Made by a program: the position numbers and the translations under genes
From: DATJZG01 sp035499295
Lineage (GTDB): Bacteria; Myxococcota; Myxococcia; Myxococcales; Anaeromyxobacteraceae
Length of the DNA: 64,000 nt
Direction of reading: 5' to 3'
Assembly (NCBI GenBank): GCA_035499295.1
Contig: DATJZG010000110.1
Span: 3,429 to 67,428 of the forward strand
The notes under the pieces: generated by a model
Database searches by the model: none
Seen by the model: the letters and a program-made list of their open reading frames with translations, nothing else
Told to the model about the DNA's origin: nothing
Shown: piece by piece, positions 1 to 7,125 of the stretch
Numbering within the stretch: the stretch's first letter is position 1
How the letters are laid out: the number at the start of each line of letters is the position of its first letter

Positions 1-2
1 CG

Positions 3-1613
3 ACGAGCGTCCTCACGGTGGGGCTGAGCCTCCTGCCGGGCCTGCTCTTCACCTTCGCCGCCGGCCGCCTCTTCGCCGGGAGCCTCAACTCCAACACCGC
101 CTTCCTCGGGTCGATCATCGCCGGCAACGGGATCAACTACCCCCTCATCTTCCTCGCCTACTATCGCGCTTGCGACCCGTCCTGGCCGACGGCCAGGGCG
201 GTGCTGGAGGCCGCACGGCGCGCCTTGCCGGGGACGCTCGGGGCGGCAGCCACCGCCTCGGCCGCCTATGGCGGGCTGGGCGCCTCCAGCTTCAAGGGGT
301 TCTCGCAGTTCGGGTGGTTAGGCGCGTTCGGCATGCTCATGACGTGGCTCTTGAGCTTCGTCTGCATGCCGATCGCGATCGCGCTCCTGCGCCCCCCGCG
401 ACAGCAGAAGGCGCAGACCACGGCGCAGAGGATCCTCTCCCGGTACTTCGAGCTCCCCCGTGCAGCCCGGCTCGTGGCCGCGGCGGTGGTGGCGCTGGAG
501 CTGGCCGGCGCCGCGGCCGGGGTGGCCCGGGCCCGGCGGATCGGCCTGTGGGAGATGGACCTGAAGGCGCTGCGCAACCGCGACTCCCTGGCCCACGGTG
601 CCGCTTCCTGGGACCGGAAGCTGAACGACATCTTCGGCGTGTGGCTCAACCCGGTGGTGTCGCTCACGGCGGACGCCGGAAGTACCGCCGCGGCAGCACA
701 GGAGCTCCGGCGGGCCCTGGTGGAGGGGCGAGACCCGGTCGCGGAGCGGATCGAGACCCTCGCCACCTTCGTGCCCCCGCTCGACGACCAGGAGGCTCGC
801 CTGGCGCGCCTGAGGAAGATGGGGCGCCTGCGGAAGGTCGGGGACAAGCTTCCCGAGCGCTTCCGGAACCTCATCGACCTGTGGCTTGCGCCGGAGCAGA
901 TGCGCCCCATCACTGCGAGCGAGGTGCCGCCCACCCTGCGGCAGGGCCTCACCGAGGTGTCGGGACGGGAGGACCGGGTGGTGCTCATCTTCCCTTCCCT
1001 GAAGATCGACTTCGACGACGGCAGGAACATCATTCGCTTCGCCGATCGACTGGGGAACGCGCACCTCCCGGAAGGATCGGTCACCGGCGGCGGCTTCCTC
1101 TTCCTCGCGGAGCTCATCCGCCTGGTGGCGAACGAGTCCGGCTTTGTGGTGCTGGTGGTGTGCGTGCTGGTGGCGCTGGTGCTCGTCCCCATCTACCTGG
1201 GCAGGCCGCGGCGCATCGCGGTGACAGTTGTCACGGTGGCTGCGGTGGCCCTCTTCGCACAGTCCCTCATGGTGGCGCTCGGCGTGCGCGTCAACATGCT
1301 GAACTTCGCCGCGGTGCCCATCACCATCGGGGTCGGCGCCGACTACGTGGTAAACCTCTACGGCGCGATGGACGCCTACGCCATCGACGCCCGGCGCGCG
1401 TGTGCGCGAATGGGCGGAGCGATCCTGCTGTGCTCGCTCACCACCGTCGTCGGCTACCTTTCGCTGGTGGTGGCACAGTCGGGCGCCCTGCGCAGCTTCG
1501 GCTGGGCGGCAGTTCTCGGCGAGGCGATGGCGGTCACGAACGTCCTCTTGGTGCTTCCCGCCATCCTGCCCGCGCGGGCCTCGGAGGGCGGGGAAGGAGC
1601 TCGTCCGGCATAG
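3..1613 (+). CDS. MMPL/RND-superfamily permease, 5' partial (HpnN-like)
   Basis: The frame is open to the left edge, so only the last ~535 residues are present. The protein is rich in membrane segments: a hydrophobic block at the edge, then a soluble region of about 200 residues, then a second block of four to five helices. The second block contains a GxGADY motif (Asp codon at base 1341), the position of the proton-relay Asp in MMPL/RND permeases. MMPL proteins move lipids or hydrophobic compounds across or out of the inner membrane. A TolC-like channel and an MlaC-like lipid-binding protein follow in the same direction, which supports a lipid (possibly hopanoid or phospholipid) export role by inference. 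Substrate is not readable from sequence. Confidence 0.85.
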   Translation, partial: TSVLTVGLSLLPGLLFTFAAGRLFAGSLNSNTAFLGSIIAGNGINYPLIFLAYYRACDPSWPTARAVLEAARRALPGTLGAAATASAAYGGLGASSFKGFSQFGWLGAFGMLMTWLLSFVCMPIAIALLRPPRQQKAQTTAQRILSRYFELPRAARLVAAAVVALELAGAAAGVARARRIGLWEMDLKALRNRDSLAHGAASWDRKLNDIFGVWLNPVVSLTADAGSTAAAAQELRRALVEGRDPVAERIETLATFVPPLDDQEARLARLRKMGRLRKVGDKLPERFRNLIDLWLAPEQMRPITASEVPPTLRQGLTEVSGREDRVVLIFPSLKIDFDDGRNIIRFADRLGNAHLPEGSVTGGGFLFLAELIRLVANESGFVVLVVCVLVALVLVPIYLGRPRRIAVTVVTVAAVALFAQSLMVALGVRVNMLNFAAVPITIGVGADYVVNLYGAMDAYAIDARRACARMGGAILLCSLTTVVGYLSLVVAQSGALRSFGWAAVLGEAMAVTNVLLVLPAILPARASEGGEGARPA

Positions 1614-1647
1614 GATTAGAGGGCCTTGGCACTTGAAAGCCCCAGGG

Positions 1648-3033
1648 TTGAAGGCTAGGGTCGCAAGGCCGCGACCGGGTGCGACATTGCTGACCGCCAT
1701 CGCCGCCTTCGCCCTCGCCGCGCTTCCCGCCTGCGGAGCCCTCGACCTCGAGGACGCCCTCTCGCTCGCCGCCGCTCGCAGCGACGAGGTGGCCATCCGC
1801 CGAGCGGAGGTGGCGGCCGCGAAGGCCGACGTCGCCCTGGCGGCGGCGCTCCGGATCGTCCCGGAGGCGAACGTGACCCTGCTACTCGGCCCGGCCCCCG
1901 CCGCTCACGGGAACGTGCTGCAGTCCCCGGACTCGAACCGCAACCCGCTTCACCAGCTGGCGCCCTTCGAGCGCGTCGAGGTGAGCGTGGTCCAGCCGGT
2001 GTTCACCTGGGGTCGTCTGGATGCCGTGTCGGAGGCGGCCGAGGCCGGCACCCGGGCCCGGTCGCAGCTGCTGGAAGACCAACTCGCGCGCGTGCAGGAG
2101 CGGATCGTTCAGCTCTTCTGGGGGAACGCGTTGGCGCGGCGTTTGCTCGCCATCGCCGCGGACGTGGACCGGGCCATGACGGACGTCGATCGGCGCGTCG
2201 CCGAGTCACTGCAGCGGGCGGACGGCAGCATCACCCAGACCGACCGCTACCGCATCGATCACTTTCACGGCCTGGTGAGGCAGCGGACGGTGGACGCCGA
2301 GCGCGGGCGCGAGCTGGCCCGCGCCGCTCTCGCCGCCACGCTGGCCCTTCCGCCCGAGCGCCTGGCACTGAAGGAGCCGTCTCTCGACGCCCGGGAAGAG
2401 CCCATCCCCTCGGCGGAGGAGGCCCGGCGCGGCGCCGAGGTCCGTCGCGCCGACCTGAAGGCGCTCGGCAACGCCATCACCGCCCAGGAGGCGAAGATCC
2501 GCGCCGAGGAGGCGGCGGCCCTCCCGCAGATCTTCGTGGCCGGGGTCTTCGCCTACTCCTTCGCCCCGAACCGCGACATCCAGACGAACCCCTGGGTGCA
2601 CGACTACTTCAACGAGCTCGTGCTGGGAGCGGCCGTGGGCGCACGGCAGGACCTCGCCTTCCCGCTCCTCTCCGCCAAGGCGTCGAAGGCGCGCGCCGAG
2701 AAGGCGACGCTGGAGAGGCAGAGGGACGCCCTGCGGGACCTGGTGGGCGCGGAGGTGGACGCGGCCCTCGCCGACCTCCGCGCCGCGGGCGACCGCCTGG
2801 CCGCCGCCCGGGCTACCCTGTCCTCCGGGAAGTCCTGGTTTCGCGCTGCCGGCCTCGACTTCTCGGCCGGCCTCATCGAGCCGCGCGAGCTCATCGACGC
2901 CTACACCGGGTACGTGGAGAGCCAGGTCTGGTACGCCCAGGCCGCCTACGACGTGCTCGTGGCCCGGGGGCGCCTCTCGTTGGCGACGGCCGAGCTCCCC
3001 CGGCAAGGAGAACCGACGTGCGATCTGCAGTGA
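1648..3033 (+). CDS. TolC-family outer-membrane channel
   Basis: A 461-residue protein with an N-terminal export signal (hydrophobic stretch TAIAAFALAALPAC) followed by two TolC-type coiled-coil halves rich in Ala, Arg and Glu, including the typical 'LEDALSLAAARSDEV' opening. The start is uncertain: I chose TTG at 1648 because it gives a compact signal peptide; TTG 1633 or 1687 are alternatives, and the frame is also open well upstream inside the preceding gene. It overlaps the next gene by 16 bases, so translation is probably coupled. With the upstream MMPL permease it would form a cell-envelope-spanning exporter. Confidence 0.8.
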   Translation: MKARVARPRPGATLLTAIAAFALAALPACGALDLEDALSLAAARSDEVAIRRAEVAAAKADVALAAALRIVPEANVTLLLGPAPAAHGNVLQSPDSNRNPLHQLAPFERVEVSVVQPVFTWGRLDAVSEAAEAGTRARSQLLEDQLARVQERIVQLFWGNALARRLLAIAADVDRAMTDVDRRVAESLQRADGSITQTDRYRIDHFHGLVRQRTVDAERGRELARAALAATLALPPERLALKEPSLDAREEPIPSAEEARRGAEVRRADLKALGNAITAQEAKIRAEEAAALPQIFVAGVFAYSFAPNRDIQTNPWVHDYFNELVLGAAVGARQDLAFPLLSAKASKARAEKATLERQRDALRDLVGAEVDAALADLRAAGDRLAAARATLSSGKSWFRAAGLDFSAGLIEPRELIDAYTGYVESQVWYAQAAYDVLVARGRLSLATAELPRQGEPTCDLQ

Positions 3034-3578
3034 TCCTCCTCTTCCTCCTCGCCGGGGGCTCGGGCGCCACGCAGGCGCTGCGCGAGCGCGACGCCGAGAT
3101 CCGTGCCGCCCTGCCGCCGAGCGGGCAGGTCCTCTCCGAATCGGGCCAGCACCGGTTCGAGGCGATCGTCGCGCGCATCGTGGACACGCGGCAGATGCTG
3201 GAGTCGGCACTCGGCCCGCGCTGGGCGAAGCTGACCCCGAAGGAGCGGCAGCGCCTCCTCGAGGCGTTCGAGCACCGCTTCCGGGTGTCCGGCGGCTCCC
3301 AGATCGACACCCTGCGAGAGGCGCACATCGAATACCTGAACGAGAGCCAGCAGGGCGAGCGGGTGGTGGTGGCCACGCGCCTGGCGGTGAAGGATGAGAC
3401 GAGCGAGGTGAAGTACGTGATGCGCGAGACGAGCGCTGGCTGGCGGATCGTCGACGTGGTCATCGACGACGTCTCGACCGTGGAGAACTACCGGGCGAGC
3501 TTCGCGCGCATCATCGGTCGGGAGGGCGTGGAAGGCCTCATTCGCCGGCTGGAGCGAGGCGGGGACGCGAAGGGGTAG
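3018..3578 (+). CDS. MlaC/Ttg2D-family periplasmic lipid-binding protein
   Basis: A 186-residue protein starting at GTG 3018 with a good ribosome site (AAGGAG at about 3005). It has a short signal peptide (residues 1-20) and the MlaC-family fold: helical first half with 'LTPKERQRLLEAFEHRF', then the 'GWRIVDVVIDDVSTVENYR' strand-turn typical of MlaC/HpnM, and the closing helix 'EGVEGLIRRLE'. MlaC proteins carry phospholipids through the periplasm. No MlaD, E or F gene is visible; the partner here is an MMPL permease instead of an ABC transporter, as in hopanoid-associated hpnM-hpnN pairs. Confidence 0.82.
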   Translation: MRSAVILLFLLAGGSGATQALRERDAEIRAALPPSGQVLSESGQHRFEAIVARIVDTRQMLESALGPRWAKLTPKERQRLLEAFEHRFRVSGGSQIDTLREAHIEYLNESQQGERVVVATRLAVKDETSEVKYVMRETSAGWRIVDVVIDDVSTVENYRASFARIIGREGVEGLIRRLERGGDAKG

Positions 3579-3653
3579 GGGCGCCGCGAGCGCCCCGGGC
3601 GGTCCCGGGCGCGCCCTTCCCGCGACCCGCCGCGCGCGGCATATCATCGGGCC

Positions 3654-4505
3654 ATGCAGAGGCTCCCGGGAGCTCGCCACCTCGAGGCCAGGGCCGCGGC
3701 CCGGGCGGCGCCGGTCGGCCGGCCGCGCGCGCCGGCCTCCGAACCCCTCGCCATGCTGGTGCGGCGCGGGCTCGAGCCGCGCCTCTCCCGACCCGACCTG
3801 CCCTTCGATCTCAGGCTGCCGGAGGAGTCCCTCGACGCCATCGCCTCCCGGCTCGGGCACTACGCCTTCCGCCTCTTTTTGCGAGGCGCCATCCTCGCCG
3901 CCGCGGACTTCCTCCCCGCTGAGACATCCCGGTACCTCGGGGCCCTGCAGGCGGAGGCCATGGCCGAGGACTGCGTCGCCCTGGGGCTCGCGGAGCGGCG
4001 TCTCCGCGGACGCTACCGGCTCCGCAAGCGGGCGCGCTCGTTCGGGGGAACGCTGGAGTGGTGGGTGGCACGCGAGCTCTCGGCCCGCCTCGGCCTCGAG
4101 GCGGAGATCGGCGTGCGCAGCGGGGCCCGGGGCGTGGGTGGCGACCTCGACCTCGTCGCCGCTGCCGAGGGAAAGCTCCTGTACGTCGAGCTCAAGTCCG
4201 GGCCGCCCAAGCACCTCACCGACGCCGAGGTCGGGGCCTTCCTCCTGCGGCTGCGGGCCGTCCGCCCCGACGTTGCGCTCCTCGCCATCGACACGTCGTT
4301 GCGCCTCTCCGACAAGGTGCTGCCCATGATCGAGCGGGCCCTGGAGCGGAGCGGGGGCGTCGAGGCGAGTCCGCGCCGCCTCCTTCGGGAGACCTGGGCG
4401 GTCACGCCCCACCTCTACCTGGTGAGCGCGAAGGAGAGCCTCATCGACAACGCCTGCCGCGCCCTGGCGGAGGGCCTGCGCGCGCTCGCCCCTCCGGGGC
4501 CCTGA
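3654..4505 (+). CDS. Uncharacterised protein with PD-(D/E)XK nuclease-like motif
   Basis: 283 residues. I do not recognise the family, but the middle of the protein matches a PD-(D/E)XK nuclease core: Glu135 or Glu141 in a helix (TLEWWVARELSARLG), then GVGGDLDL with Asp164, then YVELKSG with Glu179 and Lys181. The order, spacing and the GGD...ExK pattern fit restriction-endonuclease-like or Holliday-resolvase-like folds. The first ~50 residues are Arg/Ala/Pro-rich and may not be translated; Met34 (base 3753) is an alternative start. A -10-like TATCAT at 3642-3647 sits only six bases before ATG 3654, consistent with a leaderless mRNA, which favours the longer form. Confidence 0.6.
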   Translation: MQRLPGARHLEARAAARAAPVGRPRAPASEPLAMLVRRGLEPRLSRPDLPFDLRLPEESLDAIASRLGHYAFRLFLRGAILAAADFLPAETSRYLGALQAEAMAEDCVALGLAERRLRGRYRLRKRARSFGGTLEWWVARELSARLGLEAEIGVRSGARGVGGDLDLVAAAEGKLLYVELKSGPPKHLTDAEVGAFLLRLRAVRPDVALLAIDTSLRLSDKVLPMIERALERSGGVEASPRRLLRETWAVTPHLYLVSAKESLIDNACRALAEGLRALAPPGP

Positions 4506-4548
4506 TCGAAGGCGCTCGCCCGCCGATCGGCGCCGAGGGTGCGGAGAC

Positions 4549-4583
4549 GAAAAGAGACGCCACCCCGGGCGGGGCGGCGTCTC
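4549..4583 (-). terminator. Terminator of the ferredoxin gene
   Basis: A perfect 8-bp stem, GAGACGCC (4554-4561) with GGCGTCTC (4576-4583), enclosing an additional CCCC/GGGG pairing. Read on the minus strand the stem is followed by TTTT, as in an intrinsic terminator. It lies between the convergent nuclease-like gene and ferredoxin gene and may also stop the plus-strand transcript. Confidence 0.7.
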
Positions 4584-4640
4584 CGCTCTAGGTCGTCTTC
4601 GGCGTCGAGTCTCGCGGCCCCGAAGGCGGAACTCGTTCGC

Positions 4641-4829
4641 CTACAGCTTCACGATGCAGTCGGTGGGGCAGACCGACATGCAGCTCGGCTCGCCACCGTT
4701 GGAGGCGCACTCGTCGCACTTCGCGGCGTCGATGAGATAGGTGTCGTCGCCGGACGAGATGGCCTGGCTCGGGCACTCGGCCTCACAGGCCCCGCAGTTG
4801 GTGCAGTCTTCGGTGATCTTGTTCGCCAT
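4641..4829 (-). CDS. 2[4Fe-4S] ferredoxin (Alvin type)
   Basis: A 62-residue protein with two cluster motifs: CTNCGACEAECP near the N-terminus and CDECASNGGEPSCMSVCP near the C-terminus. The second has the eight-residue insertion (CxxCx8CxxxCP) of Allochromatium-type ferredoxins, which run at very low potential. The frame is open much further upstream, but only the ATG at 4829 gives the normal family length and it has a purine-rich site (GGGAG) upstream. It is monocistronic, with its own terminator. A function in electron supply to low-potential reductases is likely; the partner is not visible here. Confidence 0.92.
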   Translation of the reverse strand: MANKITEDCTNCGACEAECPSQAISSGDDTYLIDAAKCDECASNGGEPSCMSVCPTDCIVKL

Positions 4830-5266
4830 GTGTTCGACTCCCGGAAGAAGAGGAATGGGTAAGCGCCGCCCTGCGGAGACGCCTCGCCCAGAGACACTGA
4901 GGTCGACCGAGCCCATGCAGGATCTGCGCCATCGCGCGTCAGGAGGTCCGAGACGGCGCGACCCCCTGTTGTCGGGCGGATAGCGCCGTCCGACTGGCGA
5001 ATCGCCATCGGTAAACGCGAAAACTCGCCGCCGACGCGCAAGAGTTGCGATTCGCCCGAGGCCGGTCCCTTCGCAGCCCCCTGCGACACCACTTTCCCGC
5101 TCGCTCCCGGGCCGCCGCCAGGACCGGGGCTCCATCCTTTGGGCGGGGGCAAGGCGGGCCGAGCCCGTTCGTCGTGGTGTAGGGCGGGAGGCGGAAGGTA
5201 CACTGCGGCCCCCGCGGGCTCGCGCTTCCGCCGCGGGGTCGCAAGAGCAGGGGCGCGCGGAGACTC
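4830..5266. other. 437-base intergenic region between ferredoxin and cytochrome b genes
   Basis: This divergent spacer should hold the promoters of the ferredoxin (minus) and the cytochrome b operon (plus). I find no convincing -35/-10 pair and no credible ORF with normal protein composition. The clearest element is a 13-bp perfect palindrome, TGGCGAATCGCCA, at 4995-5007, in an unusually AT-rich patch (GGTAAACGCGAAAAC follows), which could be an operator. Confidence 0.5.
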
Positions 5267-6601
5267 ATGGCCGGTCAGGAGACCAGGGAGGACGGTCGGG
5301 GGGAGCGCAGGACCTCCGGCTTCTCCCACCTCGTCCTCCACCTGCACCCGCGGGTGGTGCCGGTGGCGGCGCTGCGCCTCTCCTGCACCTTCGGCCTGGG
5401 AGGGGCGGCCGCGGTCCTGTTCCTCCTCCTCGCGGCGACGGGCGCCTTGCTGCTCGCGACCTACGAGCCCTCCCCGGAGCGGGCCTACACGGCGGTCGTG
5501 GCGCTCGCGGACGAGGTGCCGTTCGGAGCATTCGTGCGCAACGCCCACCACTGGGCCGCGAACGGGCTCGTCGTCGTCACCTTCCTGCACCTCTTGCGCG
5601 TCTTCTACCGGGGCGGTCACCTGCCGCCCCGTAGGGGAAACTGGCTTCTCGGGGCGGTGCTGTTGCTCATCGTCGTCGCGAGCGCCTTCACCGGCTACCT
5701 CCTCCCCTGGGACCAGCTCGCCTACTGGGCCGTCACCATCAGCACCGGGATGCTGGAATACGTGCCTCTCCTGGGCGGGGCTCTCGTCCGCGCCGCCCGT
5801 GGGGGAGCCGACATCGGGCCGCCCACGCTGGCGCGGTTCTTCGTGCTCCACGTGGCCGTGCTGCCCATCGCCCTCCTGCTGCTCCTCTCCTTCCACTTCT
5901 GGCTGGTGCGCAAGGTGGGAGGGGTGGTCCTTCCCGCGGACGCCGGCGACGCTGCCTCGCCCCGGGGGCCGCTCGTCGCCGTTTCCCCCGGACTGACCCG
6001 GCGCGAGGGGGCGGCGGCGCTCGTGGTCTCGGCCGCAGTCCTCCTCCTCGCCGCGGTCGCAGACGCCCCGCTCCTGGCGCAGGCGAACCCGGGGATGAGC
6101 CCGAACCCGGCCAAGGCCCCGTGGTACTTCATGGGGGTGCAGGAGTTGCTCGTCCACGTCCATCCGCTCTTCGCGGCGGTGGTGGTGCCGGCGCTCGCCT
6201 TCGCGCTCCTCTGCGCCCTTCCGTCCCTGGGCGGCGCGGAACGCCCGAGTGGCCGATGGTTCGAGTCACCCCGGGGGGCGCGCGGCGTCGTCGTCGCCGC
6301 CTTGGCCGGAGCGATCCTGGCGGCAGCCGCCGTGGTCGTCGACGAGCCGCTGCGCCGGGCGCCGCCCTGGCTCCCCAAGCTTGCCCCGGCGGTGCGCGGC
6401 GGCTTGTTGCCCTTTCTCGGGGTCGCGACCGTCGTCGCCGCCGTCGCGCTCCTCTCCCGGCGCCGGGGGGCGTCGCGGCTCGAGACGGTGCAGGCGGTCT
6501 TCACCTTCGTCCTCGCCGCCTTCGCCGTCCTCACCGCAACCGGGGTACTCTTTCGCGGCCAGGCGATGGCCCTCGCCTGGCCGTGGGCGGCGCGCCCCTA
6601 G
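5267..6601 (+). CDS. Cytochrome b (b6-like N-terminal plus subunit IV-like C-terminal half)
   Basis: A 444-residue integral membrane protein. The four haem-binding histidines are visible: His94 and His108 (14 apart, in RNAHHWAAN and TFLHLLR) and His195 and His210 (15 apart, in FVLHVAVLP and SFHFWLVRK). The 14/15 spacing is that of cytochrome b6 rather than mitochondrial cytochrome b. The quinol-site PEWY motif appears as APWYF within NPAKAPWYF, as in menaquinol-oxidising complexes. Start ATG 5267 has a GGAG six bases upstream. The gene is followed with no gap by a Rieske protein and a multihaem cytochrome c, forming a quinol:cytochrome c oxidoreductase operon. The gene order (b before Rieske) is reversed relative to classic petABC. 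Confidence 0.92.
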   Translation: MAGQETREDGRGERRTSGFSHLVLHLHPRVVPVAALRLSCTFGLGGAAAVLFLLLAATGALLLATYEPSPERAYTAVVALADEVPFGAFVRNAHHWAANGLVVVTFLHLLRVFYRGGHLPPRRGNWLLGAVLLLIVVASAFTGYLLPWDQLAYWAVTISTGMLEYVPLLGGALVRAARGGADIGPPTLARFFVLHVAVLPIALLLLLSFHFWLVRKVGGVVLPADAGDAASPRGPLVAVSPGLTRREGAAALVVSAAVLLLAAVADAPLLAQANPGMSPNPAKAPWYFMGVQELLVHVHPLFAAVVVPALAFALLCALPSLGGAERPSGRWFESPRGARGVVVAALAGAILAAAAVVVDEPLRRAPPWLPKLAPAVRGGLLPFLGVATVVAAVALLSRRRGASRLETVQAVFTFVLAAFAVLTATGVLFRGQAMALAWPWAARP

Positions 6602-6609
6602 GAGGATCC

Positions 6610-7113
6610 GTGTCCGCCACCCACGGCCATCCGGGCGAGCCGGTCCCCGCGCGGCGCGCCTTCCTCGATCGCCTCTGGAGGGCACTCGGGGTCCTGGCTC
6701 TTCTCGAGGTCGCGGCGGCGACGATCGCCTACCTCGCGCCACGCAAGGAGGGGGGTCGCCGCGGAGGGGGCCCGGTCGCCGCCGGGCCGGTCGCGGAGTT
6801 CACTCCCGCCTCGGTTCGGCCGTTCCCGGCGGGGAGATTCTACCTCGTGAGGCTCGCCGACGGCGGGTTCCTCGCCATCTCCTCGAAGTGCACTCACCTC
6901 GGGTGCACGGTTCCGTGGAACGACAAGGAGAAGGTCTTCCCGTGCCCCTGCCACGCCTCGACCTTCGACATGCGGGGCGACGTCCTCTCCCCGCCGGCGC
7001 CGCGCGCGCTCGACCTTTTTCCGGTGGCCATCGAATCGGGCATCGTCAAGGTGGACACCTCTCGGCGAATCGAGCGGGCGCGCTTCGAGCCGGGCCAGGT
7101 CACCTACCTCTAG
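6610..7113 (+). CDS. Rieske iron-sulfur protein
   Basis: A 167-residue protein starting at GTG 6610, eight bases after the cytochrome b stop, with a strong GGAGG site. The N-terminus has a twin-arginine-like motif (ARRAFLDRLW) before a single hydrophobic anchor (residues 25-43). The [2Fe-2S] ligands are Cys94 and His96 in CTHLGC and Cys112 and His115 in CPCH; Cys99 and Cys114 would form the stabilising disulfide. It would take electrons from quinol bound to the upstream cytochrome b and pass them to the downstream multihaem cytochrome. Confidence 0.93.
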   Translation: MSATHGHPGEPVPARRAFLDRLWRALGVLALLEVAAATIAYLAPRKEGGRRGGGPVAAGPVAEFTPASVRPFPAGRFYLVRLADGGFLAISSKCTHLGCTVPWNDKEKVFPCPCHASTFDMRGDVLSPPAPRALDLFPVAIESGIVKVDTSRRIERARFEPGQVTYL

Positions 7114-7125
7114 GACGGACGCGAG

